Assembly: GCF_001422985.1 (NCBI RefSeq)
Contig: NZ_LMNL01000040.1
Location: 71,380-135,379 of the forward strand
Source: Methylobacterium sp. Leaf117
GTDB taxonomy: Bacteria > Pseudomonadota > Alphaproteobacteria > Rhizobiales > Beijerinckiaceae
Length of the DNA stretch: 64,000 nucleotides
Direction: 5' to 3'
Shown piece after piece: positions 23,966 to 33,114 of this stretch. Position 1 is the first letter of the stretch. Every line of letters begins with the position of its first letter. The notes beneath the pieces were generated by a model. It was given only the letters and a program-made list of their open reading frames with translations. It was not told where the DNA came from and searched no databases. The translations under genes and the position numbers were made by a program.

Positions 23966-26083
23966 TTGCCGCTTCGTACGACGTCCGCTGGGCATGACAC
24001 GGTGAGCGACGCGACAGCGTTCCTGGCCGGGGGCGGTGAGGCCGCGCGCCTCATACGCGCGCGCGACTGGTCTGCCCATTCCCTTGGGCAGCCCGAGACG
24101 TGGCCGCAAGCATTCAAGACCGCGCTCTCGCTGGTCCTGAACTCGCCCGAGAGCATGATCCTGGCCTGGGGACCGGGCCTGCACTTCTTCTTCAACGACA
24201 CCTATTCCCGCCTGCTCGGCCCCCGGGTGGCCTGGGCCATGGGCGAGCGTTTCGACAGAGTCTGGGCGGATGCCTGGGAACAGGCTAAGCCCATCATCGA
24301 AGACGCCTTCGCCGGGCGCAGCCGCCGCTTCGAGGACCTTCCGTGGACGCTCGATACCGACCGGGGGGCGGCGCAGACCTGGTTCTCCTTCTCGTATTCA
24401 AGGGTGCTCGACGCCGACGGCAGGATCGCGGGCCTGTTCATCTTCACCAACGAGACCACGCAGCGGGTGCTGGCCGACGCTGCTCTGAAGGACAGCCAGG
24501 AGAAGCTCGAGCGGGCACTCGGCGAGGTGCGCAGCCTGAACACGACCTTGGAGCGGCGCGTCGAGGAGCGCACGAACGAGCGGGACCTGATGTGGGACAC
24601 CGCGCCCGACCTGATGCTCATCATCGACTTCGCGGGCGTCTTCCGGCGGGTCAACCCGGCATGGACCCGCCTTCTCGGCTACGAGCCGCACGAACTGGTC
24701 GGTCACCACGTCAACGAGTTCGTCCTGGCGGAGGACCACGTCGAGACGGTCGACGCCTATACCGAGGCGTCCGAGGGCGGGATGCCCCATATCGTCAACC
24801 GCTACCGGCACAAGGATGGCTCGACGCGCTGGATCTCATGGACCGCCGCCCCGGCCGGAACGCTGACCTACGCGACCGGACGCGACATCACCGAGGCCCG
24901 GGAAAGGCAGGCCGAGCTGGAGCAGGCCCAGGAGGCTCTGCGCCAATCCCAGAAGCTGGAAGCCGTCGGCCAGCTCACCGGCGGCGTCGCCCACGATTTT
25001 AACAACCTGCTGACGATCATCCGCTCTTCCGTGGATTTCCTTCGCCGACCGGACCTGCCGGAGGCGCGCAAGGATCGCTACCTCAACGCCGTGTCCGATA
25101 CGGTTGAGCGCGCCGCCAAGCTAACCGGCCAGTTGCTCGCCTTCGCACGCCGCCAGGCCCTCAAGCCGGAGGTGTTCGACGTCGGCGAGAGGATGCGTGG
25201 GATCGCGGAGATGCTCGATACCGTGACGGGCGCACGCGTCCGCGTGGTCGCGGAGGTACCCGATGCGCCCTGCTTCGTCCGGGCGGACCTAAGCCAGTTC
25301 GAAACCGCGCTCATCAACATGTCCGTCAACGCACGAGATGCCATGGACGGGGGAGGAACCCTCACCCTGCGCCTCGGATGCCGGACGACCCTTCCCGTCA
25401 TCCGCGGCCATGCCGGCTCGCGCAAGGCCTTCGCTGCAGTCTCCCTCGTCGACACGGGTTCAGGCATTCCGCCGGACCTGCTTAGCCGGATCTTCGAGCC
25501 GTTCTTCACCACCAAGGAGGTCGGTAAGGGCACGGGGCTTGGCCTGTCGCAGGTATTCGGCTTCGCGAAGCAATCCGGCGGCGACATCGACGTGGCCAGC
25601 ACAATCGGCCAGGGCACCACCTTCACCCTCTACCTGCCGGAAGTCGAGCAAGCGGAGGTCGAGGCCCGGGTCCGCGGGCCCGAAGGGGGCCTGACGCCTC
25701 TCGGCACGGGGCAGCGCATCCTCGTCGTGGAGGACAACATCGGCGTCGGTCAGTTCGCGACCCAGATCCTTGAGGACCTGGGTTATCGACCGACCTGGGC
25801 GGCCAACGCCGAGGAAGCGTTGGACCTGTTGGGCGGCGACGGGGCAGGCTTCGACCTGGTGTTCACCGACGTGGTAATGCCAGGCATGGGTGGCGTAGAG
25901 CTCGCCAAGGGCCTGCAGCGTCGGTTGCCGGACCTGCCGGTGGTCCTGGCATCCGGCTACAGCCACGTGCTGGCGCAGGAGGGCACGCACGGGTTCGAGC
26001 TACTGCAGAAGCCGTACTCGGCAGTGCAACTGGGCGACATCCTGCACCGGCTTCTCGGCCTTCATGCGAGGGGTTCGATCTGA
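23966..26083 (+). CDS. PAS-domain hybrid histidine kinase with C-terminal receiver
   Basis: A soluble hybrid kinase of up to 705 residues. Order: an N-terminal PAS/GAF-like sensor (FFNDTYSRLLGPR), a coiled coil (about 170-205), a second PAS domain (DLMLIIDFAGVFRRVNPAW), HisKA with GQLTGGVAHDFNNLLTIIR, an HATPase domain (DTGSGIPPDLLSRIFEPFF and GTGLGLSQV) and a receiver domain with the phospho-acceptor in FTDVVMPGMGG and the KPYS lysine. Start is TTG at 23966 or GTG at 24002. It is the intact counterpart of the pseudogene at 16039-18116, sharing the kinase and receiver sequence. Output is unknown. Confidence 0.92.
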   Translation: MPLRTTSAGHDTVSDATAFLAGGGEAARLIRARDWSAHSLGQPETWPQAFKTALSLVLNSPESMILAWGPGLHFFFNDTYSRLLGPRVAWAMGERFDRVWADAWEQAKPIIEDAFAGRSRRFEDLPWTLDTDRGAAQTWFSFSYSRVLDADGRIAGLFIFTNETTQRVLADAALKDSQEKLERALGEVRSLNTTLERRVEERTNERDLMWDTAPDLMLIIDFAGVFRRVNPAWTRLLGYEPHELVGHHVNEFVLAEDHVETVDAYTEASEGGMPHIVNRYRHKDGSTRWISWTAAPAGTLTYATGRDITEARERQAELEQAQEALRQSQKLEAVGQLTGGVAHDFNNLLTIIRSSVDFLRRPDLPEARKDRYLNAVSDTVERAAKLTGQLLAFARRQALKPEVFDVGERMRGIAEMLDTVTGARVRVVAEVPDAPCFVRADLSQFETALINMSVNARDAMDGGGTLTLRLGCRTTLPVIRGHAGSRKAFAAVSLVDTGSGIPPDLLSRIFEPFFTTKEVGKGTGLGLSQVFGFAKQSGGDIDVASTIGQGTTFTLYLPEVEQAEVEARVRGPEGGLTPLGTGQRILVVEDNIGVGQFATQILEDLGYRPTWAANAEEALDLLGGDGAGFDLVFTDVVMPGMGGVELAKGLQRRLPDLPVVLASGYSHVLAQEGTHGFELLQKPYSAVQLGDILHRLLGLHARGSI

Positions 26084-26137
26084 TCAGGCCCGGCTTCGAC
26101 CCCGCAGTCACTGCTGTGAGAGCGCGGGCGTCCAGAA

Positions 26138-26176
26138 AGCAGCCGTTCCCATGTGCATCAACACAGAACGGCTGCT
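26138..26176. terminator. hairpin between convergent genes
   Basis: A perfect 10-base inverted repeat, AGCAGCCGTT and AACGGCTGCT, separated by 19 bases, sits between the convergent hybrid kinase and SDR genes. It has no long T tract but its place fits a bidirectional terminator. Confidence 0.5.
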
Positions 26177-26192
26177 GGTCCGCAACGAAGCC

Positions 26193-26999
26193 TTAGGCCC
26201 CCATAGTCATAACGGAGCCGCCGTCGACCCGGAGGAACTCGCCGGTGATGAAGCTGGCGTGTTCCGAGCAAAGGAACGCCACTGCCGCCGCAACCTCCTC
26301 AGCTCGGCCGCGGCGCTTTGCGACGATGCCAGGGCGCTCCTCATCCAACGTTTGTTGAACCGCCTCGTCGAAGGAAATGCCCTTCTCTTTTGACTTCTTC
26401 TCCATTTGAGCGTCGGTCATCGGCGTCGCGATGAAGGCCGGTCCGACCGCATTCACGAGTACGCCGTCCGAGCCGTAGGCCTTCGACAGTCCCTTCGCGA
26501 GGTTCAGAACACCGGCCTTGGCGGCGGCATACGGCAGTTCCTCGATATAGGGCTGCACCGCGTCCTCCGAGGAGAACAGCACGATGCGGCCCCAGCCCGC
26601 CTTGCGCATGTGCGGGATGAAGGCTCTGGTCGCGCGCACTCCGGCCATGAGATCGGTCTGCAACGCCTCAATCCAGTCCTCGTCCGTGAGTTCGAGGAAG
26701 TCGCCAGACGCTCCCGTGATGCCGGCGGCGCAGACGAGGATGGTGGGCTTGTCATCGAAGGCCATGTTGGCAAAGGCGGCGAGCACCTCTATCCCCTTGG
26801 CCCCGCTAAGGTCGGCTTCCACGGCGCGGATTTGACCCAGCGCCGACAGCTCCGCGGCGGTGGCTTGCAGCTCCGGGCCTTCCTTATCAGTCAGGACGAC
26901 GTGGACGCCCTCGCGCAACAGTTGCTCGGCGGTCGAGCGACCCATGCCCGACTTCCCACCTGTCACGACGGCGATTCGTCCCTTGATGCCGAGATCCAT
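26193..26999 (-). CDS. short-chain dehydrogenase/reductase (SDR)
   Basis: A 268-residue classical SDR. The Rossmann cofactor motif is TGGKSGMG near residue 13, the structural motif is CAAG in place of NNAG, and the catalytic serine and YxxxK pair are in FSSEDAVQPYIEELPYAAAK. The C-terminus ends in the usual ITGEFLRVDGGSV. Substrate cannot be told. It lies directly upstream of (and on the same strand as) a run of stress genes: DJ-1/PfpI and a catalase-like protein. Confidence 0.9.
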   Translation of the reverse strand: MDLGIKGRIAVVTGGKSGMGRSTAEQLLREGVHVVLTDKEGPELQATAAELSALGQIRAVEADLSGAKGIEVLAAFANMAFDDKPTILVCAAGITGASGDFLELTDEDWIEALQTDLMAGVRATRAFIPHMRKAGWGRIVLFSSEDAVQPYIEELPYAAAKAGVLNLAKGLSKAYGSDGVLVNAVGPAFIATPMTDAQMEKKSKEKGISFDEAVQQTLDEERPGIVAKRRGRAEEVAAAVAFLCSEHASFITGEFLRVDGGSVMTMGA

Positions 27000-27085
27000 G
27001 GCTGTCTCCTTGGGAAAGCGGTGGTTGGGTCGACCAGCGTTGAATACCCGAGGCTAGGCTGAGCCGCAGCGGGCGTGAGACGGCT

Positions 27086-27655
27086 TCAGGCGCTGCGGGC
27101 CTGCTCCGGATGGCGCCCTTCCGCGAACTCCTCGACGATCTTGGCGCAGAACGCCGGTAGGTCCTTCGGGTTACGGCTGGTGACGAGGCCCTTGTCGACC
27201 ACCACCTCCGCGTCGACCCATTCACCGCCCGCGTTACGAATGTCGGTCTTCACCGTCGGGAAGGAGGTAAGCTTGCGCCCCTTCACGACGTCGGCCTCCA
27301 CAAGCGTCCAGGGCCCGTGGCAGATGACACCGACCGGCTTGGCCTGCTGAAAGAAGTCCCGGACGAAGCCGACCACGGCCTCGCTGCCGCGGAGCTTGTC
27401 GGCCCCCACACTGCCGCCGGGGATGACGAGCCCGTCGAAGTCTGAGGCGGACACGCCGTCTATGACCTTGTCGACCAGATACTTCCCAGCCGGGTCGAGG
27501 TCGTTGTTGACCGTCTCGGCCTCGCCTGCCTCAAGCCCGACCACCGTGACGGTCGCGCCGGCTGCGAGCAGCGCCTCGCGGGGCTTGGTGAACTCCGGCT
27601 CCTCCGTCCCCCGAGGGGCGATCATAATGGCGATGGTCTTGCCCTGAAGGGTCAT
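27086..27655 (-). CDS. DJ-1/PfpI family protein
   Basis: A 189-residue class I glutamine-amidotransferase-like protein. The nucleophile elbow is GVICHGPWTL with C112 and H113, and an early glutamate supports the DJ-1/PfpI active site. Members act as glyoxalases, deglycases or proteases; the length and sequence fit the YhbO/PfpI group linked to general stress. It lies 37 bases downstream of the catalase-like gene and 86 bases upstream of the SDR gene, all on the minus strand. Confidence 0.9.
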   Translation of the reverse strand: MTLQGKTIAIMIAPRGTEEPEFTKPREALLAAGATVTVVGLEAGEAETVNNDLDPAGKYLVDKVIDGVSASDFDGLVIPGGSVGADKLRGSEAVVGFVRDFFQQAKPVGVICHGPWTLVEADVVKGRKLTSFPTVKTDIRNAGGEWVDAEVVVDKGLVTSRNPKDLPAFCAKIVEEFAEGRHPEQARSA

Positions 27656-27692
27656 GGTTGGCTCCTCTGTGCGTGGTGGAAAGGGGTCGGCG

Positions 27693-28775
27693 TCAGGCCG
27701 GAATGCTCTCCGGCAAGGCGATGTTCTCGGCGGTCACACCGTTCTCCCGGTGGCGGAAGTCGCTCAGCGCTCGGTAGACCTGAAGCCGCGCCCGCATCAC
27801 CGAACCGAGCGGCTGGTGCGCCGCGAGGCTGTGCGCGGGGCGGAAGGTCATCACCTCGTCGAAGTAGCGAACCCGCTCACGGGAATAGGCGTCCTGCCGG
27901 GGCAGGCGGAGCGTCGCCACCGTGCGGTACGGGCTGATCGCAACCGGCCAGTCGACAGAGGCATCCTCGATGGGCTGGCGCTCGGCATCGGCCCAGAGCT
28001 GCGCCTTCAGCTCGTAGACCACGTCGGACTCGCGGAAGAACGCCGCCGCCGCGTGACGAAAACCGTCCTCGTCTCCATGTGGGTCGAGGCGCCATTCGCC
28101 CAGATCCAACTGTGCCTTGGAAGCCGGGACTGCGCCAAGCTTGGCGACGTAATCGCCGAACCGCATCGGGGCCTGACTAAAGTAGCTGTCGGCGAGCGGG
28201 TGGCTGTAGGGATGGCCGAGGAAATCGGCCATGGCGCTCTCAGTCCCGAAGGCGTGCAATACGCGGTTGAGGTTGCGCGCCGTGGTGGCGACCGCGCTCT
28301 TCACGCCCTCTGGCAGGCCCGTCGATTTCCCGATAACCGTCCCGTCCCGCAGGAACCCCGCCGCCGTGCCCGACGGGAAGGTCGTGCCCGTGGCAAGCAC
28401 AAAGTCCTGGGTGTCGACGTCGTGGCCGGGCAGCTTCTCGCCGGGTACCCCGAACACCTTGATCGACATGCCGCGATGGGTGGACACTCGGTCGCCCAGG
28501 GTCTCGCCCGGCCCCTGGGCGAAGCGCACGGCGACCTTATGCGCCCCTTGCTTGGCGAACAGACCCTGCGCGAGTTCGGGCGGTAGGTTCTCCGTGACGA
28601 TCAACTCCCCGACGACACAGGCCGAACTCTTGGCGTGGCTCGCACGCACGGCGTGGTGCTCTCGCTTCTCGACGACCTGCGACTGCTGGATCATCCCTCG
28701 GATGATCCCATCGATGGACTTCTGCTCGTCCGGTGCGGGCGTCTCGATGCCTGGCGCGTAGCGAAGGTAGGCCAT
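27693..28775 (-). CDS. catalase-family haem protein
   Basis: A 360-residue small catalase-like protein (SrpA/catalase-related subgroup), without signal peptide. Recognisable parts are the proximal strand KVAVRFAQGPG, the conserved THRGMSIKVFGVPGE and the DTQDFVLATGTTFPSG region; the distal histidine should be in EKREHHAVRASHAKS. The ATG at 28775 has GGAGGAACAAGC upstream. It probably breaks down peroxides, possibly alkyl peroxides. First gene of a minus-strand stress group with DJ-1/PfpI and SDR. A degenerate homologue is at 29750-30197. Confidence 0.87.
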   Translation of the reverse strand: MAYLRYAPGIETPAPDEQKSIDGIIRGMIQQSQVVEKREHHAVRASHAKSSACVVGELIVTENLPPELAQGLFAKQGAHKVAVRFAQGPGETLGDRVSTHRGMSIKVFGVPGEKLPGHDVDTQDFVLATGTTFPSGTAAGFLRDGTVIGKSTGLPEGVKSAVATTARNLNRVLHAFGTESAMADFLGHPYSHPLADSYFSQAPMRFGDYVAKLGAVPASKAQLDLGEWRLDPHGDEDGFRHAAAAFFRESDVVYELKAQLWADAERQPIEDASVDWPVAISPYRTVATLRLPRQDAYSRERVRYFDEVMTFRPAHSLAAHQPLGSVMRARLQVYRALSDFRHRENGVTAENIALPESIPA

Positions 28776-28966
28776 GCTTGTTCCTCCGGAGCTGGTCGGT
28801 AGGGGTAGACGGTACAAGTCGGAGGTCGGGCGTCGCCGCCAGGCTTGGAGAAACGCTCCACGCCTTCCTGGCGTCGGAGCGGACAGCCAGGGAGCATCGA
28901 CAGCCGACTGACGCGGCGGCGTCTGCTTGCGTGACGCGACAATCCTGAGTTGGCGCGCAGCCGGGG

Positions 28967-29371
28967 CTACCGGGTGTACGCTGCCCAGGCCTTCACATCT
29001 CGGCTTCGGGTGGCCACCGTCCCTGTCGCGGGCTCACGGGCCGACATCATCATCAAGGCGCCGGCTGACACCAAGCCTGCCATGGCCCTTAGTTCGTCTA
29101 GCTGCCTAGGGTCGTGGGAGATGGCATCCGCCTCTGTCTGAAGGCGCAGGTTGCAGGCCTTCGTGGCCAACCCGCCATCGGGGGTGCATGCATCGTGTCG
29201 GGCGCATGCCGCATCAAGCGCGTCAACCGGGGCCGCGGGAGCGTTGTTGCCTGGGCCGCAGTAGTTGCCGTGTATCAACGCCGCCCCTGACGGGCGGCCC
29301 GCGGCCTGGGCCGAAACGGGCGCAGCCAGGACGGCGAGGAGTGGAAGACTGAAGGCGAGCTTATAGTTCAT
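28967..29371 (-). CDS. secreted phospholipase A2-like protein
   Basis: A 134-residue protein with a signal peptide (residues 1-23, AQA). The mature part carries the phospholipase A2 signature: GNYCGPGN as a calcium-loop-like element, then C56-A-R-H59-D60-A-C62 with the catalytic His-Asp pair, and a further cysteine at 73. Start at 29371 is preferred because the signal peptide begins there; the frame is open to 29419. It may act on periplasmic or external phospholipids. The calcium loop is short, so activity is uncertain. Confidence 0.75.
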   Translation of the reverse strand: MNYKLAFSLPLLAVLAAPVSAQAAGRPSGAALIHGNYCGPGNNAPAAPVDALDAACARHDACTPDGGLATKACNLRLQTEADAISHDPRQLDELRAMAGLVSAGALMMMSAREPATGTVATRSRDVKAWAAYTR

Positions 29372-29415
29372 CGTGGGGTCTGACCCTCCGACCTCTAGCC
29401 ACAGTATGCTTGCGC

Positions 29416-29715
29416 TCACGTGGCTTCCATTGCGGTTGTTGCGGGAGAAGCACTTCTACCGGGCTCTGGTTCCGCACCGGTCGCGATGTCGCAACCTGTC
29501 GCGTCACCCCGGTTCGGCGGATGCGGCCGGTATCGATCTAGGGTGAACACCTCTTGGTCTTCACTCGAATGCAGCGCCACCTCGTAGGGGTGCTTGCTCA
29601 CGTCGAACAGGCCGGCCCCGACGATGAGGCGACAATCGATAAGTTGAACAAGACGTTCGACAGGATCCTCCAAATGGTCACCGATTATTCGGGGCATGCC
29701 GTCAAATAGGTACAT
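29416..29715 (-). CDS. hypothetical protein
   Basis: A 99-residue open frame with an ordered-looking first half (MPRIIGDHLEDPVERLVQLI) and a low-complexity end. It precedes the phospholipase-like gene on the same strand. No family recognised and no good ribosome binding site seen, so it may not be a gene. Confidence 0.4.
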   Translation of the reverse strand: MYLFDGMPRIIGDHLEDPVERLVQLIDCRLIVGAGLFDVSKHPYEVALHSSEDQEVFTLDRYRPHPPNRGDATGCDIATGAEPEPGRSASPATTAMEAT

Positions 29716-29749
29716 GCCAGGTCACTCGGCATCCGTGAGGGGAAACGGT

Positions 29750-30197
29750 GTACGCTGGACTGCCCCCCGAACTGGTCCAGGGTCCGTTCGCCAAGCCGAG
29801 CGAGCACAAGGTCTACATGCGGCTCTCGACCAATGCCGGCAACATCCTGCCCGACGTGGTCTCGCCCTGAAGATTCTCGATGCCGAAGGCGAGCTCCTGC
29901 CCGGCACGAAGGGGACGACGCACCACTTCATCATGGTGATCTGCAAGGTGTTCCAGGCGCCGAATGCCGAGAAGTTTCTAGACAGCCTCAAGCTCCTCGC
30001 GGACCCCCACCGACCGTGTCGAGGGACTCAAGGTCGCCGCCTGTACCATTCTGCGAAGGGTCAACAAGGCGCTGCACGCGGTCGGTATCGACAGCCCGAC
30101 CATCGGCTCCCTCGGCGGCGCGCCCAACGTCAATCTCCTCGGTGATACCTGCTATAGCCTCGCCCTTGCTGCGAATTCGAGGTACTTACCCGTGTAG
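29750..30197 (+). pseudogene. catalase-family gene remnant
   Basis: Catalase-like coding sequence is spread over three frames: LPPELVQGPFAKPSEHKVYM, then a stop at about 29870 and a shift to LALKILDAEGELLPGTKGTT and FIMVICKVFQAPNAEKFLDS, then another shift to ILRRVNKALHAVGIDSPTIG and NVNLLGDTCYSLAL before a stop at 30195. These align in order with the intact catalase-like protein at 27693-28775 (ENLPPELAQGLFAKQGAHKV etc.). Homology ends near 30165, so the 3' half is missing as well. Confidence 0.75.
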
Positions 30198-30206
30198 GGG
30201 ACGCTT

Positions 30207-31166
30207 CTATGCGAATTTCGGCAGCACGTACCGGCCGAATGCCTCGGAAAACCGACTTTGATCGCAGGCGACCTGGTGGATGATGATCTCCGCCGGTCCC
30301 AGCTCGGCCAGTTCGGCGAGCCAAGCGGCGTGTTGGCCAAGATCAGTAGAGATCCGCACATAACCGGGCACGTCTTCGGGCCGAACGAAGCGCGACGCAG
30401 TTTCGAACTCCTCGGGCGTGCGGAGCTCCCAGTTCACGTTGCCCTCCAGCATGTTGCTAGCCCATTGTGTATGAGCCTCGGCCAGCGCTTTGGCCGGATC
30501 GGGATCCCAGCACACCTTGGTCTGGAGGAAGATCGGCTTGCCCGCACCCCCGCTCTCCCGGAACGCCTCGAACACGGGGCGCAGCTTGGCCGGATCGATC
30601 CCCACGGTCACGAGACCATCGGCCCATTGGCCGACGCAGCGCGCCGTCTCCGGCGTCACCGCCCCTGCCAGCAGCCGCGGTGCTCGCTCGGGGCGGGAGT
30701 ACAGCTTGGCGTCGACAACAGTGATCCGTCCGCGATGGGTCACAGTTTCGCCCGCCAGGAGCGCACGGATCACTGCCGCGCACTCGCAGAGCCGGGCAGT
30801 TCGCTCTGCCTTTTCGGGCCAGGGCAGCCCGGTCACGTCTTCGTTCAGGCGCTGTCCGGACCCCAGCGCCAGCCATAGCCGCTCCGGAAACATTTCGCTC
30901 AAGGTCGCAGCGGATTGTGCAAGCACCGCGGGGTGGTGCCGGTAGCCCGGCGCGGTGATGATCCCGAAGGGCAGTTGCGTGCCTGCCAACGCGGCGCCGA
31001 GCCAGGACCAGGCATGGCCCGAATGCCCTTGTGCGTTGCTCCAGGGCTTGAAGTGCTCGGAAGACATGGCGCAAGCGAAGCCTGCCGCCTCCGCCTCCCG
31101 GACGTAGCGCAGCAGAGCCGACGGGGCGTGCTGCTCATGGGAAGCGTGGTAACCGATACGGACCAT
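30207..31166 (-). CDS. LLM-class flavin-dependent oxidoreductase
   Basis: A 319-residue bacterial-luciferase-like TIM barrel, close to the TIGR03885 group of non-F420 flavin oxidoreductases. Visible patches: EAEAAGFACAMSSEHFKPW near the N-terminus, the central PERLWLALGSGQ and VTPETARCVGQWADGL. Substrate unknown. It is 41 bases downstream of a GH15 glycosidase gene on the same strand and may be cotranscribed with it and the SMP-30 gene. Not obviously linked to the sulfur LLM proteins at 50-63 kb. Confidence 0.85.
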   Translation of the reverse strand: MVRIGYHASHEQHAPSALLRYVREAEAAGFACAMSSEHFKPWSNAQGHSGHAWSWLGAALAGTQLPFGIITAPGYRHHPAVLAQSAATLSEMFPERLWLALGSGQRLNEDVTGLPWPEKAERTARLCECAAVIRALLAGETVTHRGRITVVDAKLYSRPERAPRLLAGAVTPETARCVGQWADGLVTVGIDPAKLRPVFEAFRESGGAGKPIFLQTKVCWDPDPAKALAEAHTQWASNMLEGNVNWELRTPEEFETASRFVRPEDVPGYVRISTDLGQHAAWLAELAELGPAEIIIHQVACDQSRFSEAFGRYVLPKFA

Positions 31167-31207
31167 GGTCGAACGTTTCCTGCTGGGTTTATGCGGTTTG
31201 CAGCCGG

Positions 31208-33037
31208 TCAGGCAGCATTTTTGATGTCGGGGGCACGACGGGTCTCTGTCTCGCGCAACGTCCGATCGGCGTAGGTGCCCTGTACGGCGTCTCGCCCGCC
31301 GTGCTCGTACAGGTCGAGCATCAGAGCCGAGTGGATGAGGCCGAGATGGCTAAAGGCCTGCGGGAAGTTGCCGAGGAATGCGCCGTCCTCGGCGGTCTGC
31401 TCGGCAATGAGCCCCACATCGTTCTGCAACACCCGCAGGGCGGCGAAGCGCGTCCGGGCGTCCGCCTCCCGCCCGAGCCACAGCAGTGCGTCCACCATCC
31501 AGAAGGCGCAAAGCAAGAAGGTACCCTCGTGGCCGGGCAGGCCGTCATCGTTTTTGTACCGGTAGACGAGGTGTCCGTACCCCAGCCGCTCGTCGATGAC
31601 GTCGACGGTCCGTGCAAAAACCGCCTCGTCTACGGGAAAGCCGACCATCGGTGCGATCAGTAGAGCGGCGTCGACGTCGTCGCTGCCTAGATACTGCGGG
31701 TAGTAGCCGTCCGCGTGTACGCCCTCGCCGTTGACGAAGGCCACGATGCTGTCGCGCTCGGTACACCAGTCCTCCCGGGGGCCGAACAGTCGGATAGCGC
31801 GGTCGAGCGCGACCCAGTTCATGATGGCAGCGTGAAGGTAGCGCCGCTCGGGCTTCCGTGGCTCCCATAGGCCGGCGTCCGGCTCGGACCAATGTGCGGC
31901 TGAGATGTCAGCAAGCCGTGCTCCGTGTCGCTTGAGCTCCTCCGATAGGGTGCCGCCGAGGCGCTCGTAGAGGTAGAACAGGTCGAGCACTTGGCCGTAG
32001 GCATCTGCCTGGTGCTGATCGGCGGCCCCGTTGCCGCGATGCACCGGGCCCGAGCTGCGCCAACCCTCGAAATGGGCGATCTCGGTTTCCTCGAGATCGG
32101 CCTCGCCCGAGATGCTGTAGAGCGGCTTCAGTTGTCCCTTCTCACGCTCGCACAGGGCGCCGACAAACGCGAAAAAGCCTTCGGCCTCGCGGGACATGCC
32201 GAACTTCTTGAGCACATAGAACGACAGGCAGGCGTCGCGAATCCAGCAGAAGCGGTAGTCCCAGTTACGGATGCCGCCAACCTCCTCGGGCAGCGACGTC
32301 GTGGCCGCCGCGACGATCGCCCCAGTGGGCTCGTAGGTCAGCATCTTCAGTACGAGGGCCGAGCGCATCAACTCGTCGGCAAGTGGCCCGACATAGGCCG
32401 AGTCCTGTGTCCACAGCACCCAGGCCCGACGTACCTCCTCCATAAGCGCAAACGCATCCGGCGGCGCTTCTGGTGGTTCATCGAGATAAAGGGCGAAGGC
32501 GCGGCTTTCGCCACGCCCCAGCGTGAAGCGAGCCGCGGCGACCTCCTCCTCCAGCGCGAAGTCGGCATCGGAGACGAGCCCGGGGCAGCCCTCGGCGGTG
32601 ATGCGCCCCGCATCGACCCGCAGCGGCGCAAAGCTCTCGGCGAACCCGGCCAGGGGGCGGTACACAGCGACCATCGGAACATGCCCGGACAAGCCAGACA
32701 CGAGGCGCACGAGACGCGGCCGGTCCTCGTCGCCTTCGGGGCCGACCATGAAGTCGTAGAGGTGAACGAAGCCGTCGACGGTGGTGAACGTGGTCTGCAG
32801 GATGTTGGTACGGCTGAGATACTGCCGCGTCGTCTCGTAGGTGCCCTCCGGGCGGATGACAAAGTAGCCGCCACGCCGCCGGTCGAGGAGGCGCGAAAAG
32901 CTGGGATCGGCGTCGAAGCGCTCGAGGCAGGCCCAGTCCAACGAGCCGTCACGAGCCACGAGGGCGCAGCCCTCGCAATTGCCCAGCAGGGCATAAGCTT
33001 CGATCGGCTGGTAGTCGCGCTCATCGGTGGTCGACAT
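31208..33037 (-). CDS. glycoside hydrolase family 15 protein (glucoamylase/trehalase type)
   Basis: A 609-residue GH15 enzyme. It has the N-terminal beta-sandwich beginning IEAYALLGNCEGCALVARDG, followed by the (alpha/alpha)6 barrel with IRNWDYRFCWIRDACLSFYV and YGHLVYRYKNDDG. Bacterial members hydrolyse alpha-1,4 or alpha,alpha-trehalose linkages. No signal peptide, so an intracellular role, for example trehalose or glycogen turnover under stress. GAGGAGTCCTT before ATG 33037 fixes the start. Middle gene of a three-gene minus-strand group. Confidence 0.9.
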   Translation of the reverse strand: MSTTDERDYQPIEAYALLGNCEGCALVARDGSLDWACLERFDADPSFSRLLDRRRGGYFVIRPEGTYETTRQYLSRTNILQTTFTTVDGFVHLYDFMVGPEGDEDRPRLVRLVSGLSGHVPMVAVYRPLAGFAESFAPLRVDAGRITAEGCPGLVSDADFALEEEVAAARFTLGRGESRAFALYLDEPPEAPPDAFALMEEVRRAWVLWTQDSAYVGPLADELMRSALVLKMLTYEPTGAIVAAATTSLPEEVGGIRNWDYRFCWIRDACLSFYVLKKFGMSREAEGFFAFVGALCEREKGQLKPLYSISGEADLEETEIAHFEGWRSSGPVHRGNGAADQHQADAYGQVLDLFYLYERLGGTLSEELKRHGARLADISAAHWSEPDAGLWEPRKPERRYLHAAIMNWVALDRAIRLFGPREDWCTERDSIVAFVNGEGVHADGYYPQYLGSDDVDAALLIAPMVGFPVDEAVFARTVDVIDERLGYGHLVYRYKNDDGLPGHEGTFLLCAFWMVDALLWLGREADARTRFAALRVLQNDVGLIAEQTAEDGAFLGNFPQAFSHLGLIHSALMLDLYEHGGRDAVQGTYADRTLRETETRRAPDIKNAA

Positions 33038-33114
33038 AAGGACTCCTCGCGGGTGCCGCGCTGCGGCCACCCAACGGTGCTGGCGGAACGAGAACGAGAG
33101 GGAGGTCGGAGCGG

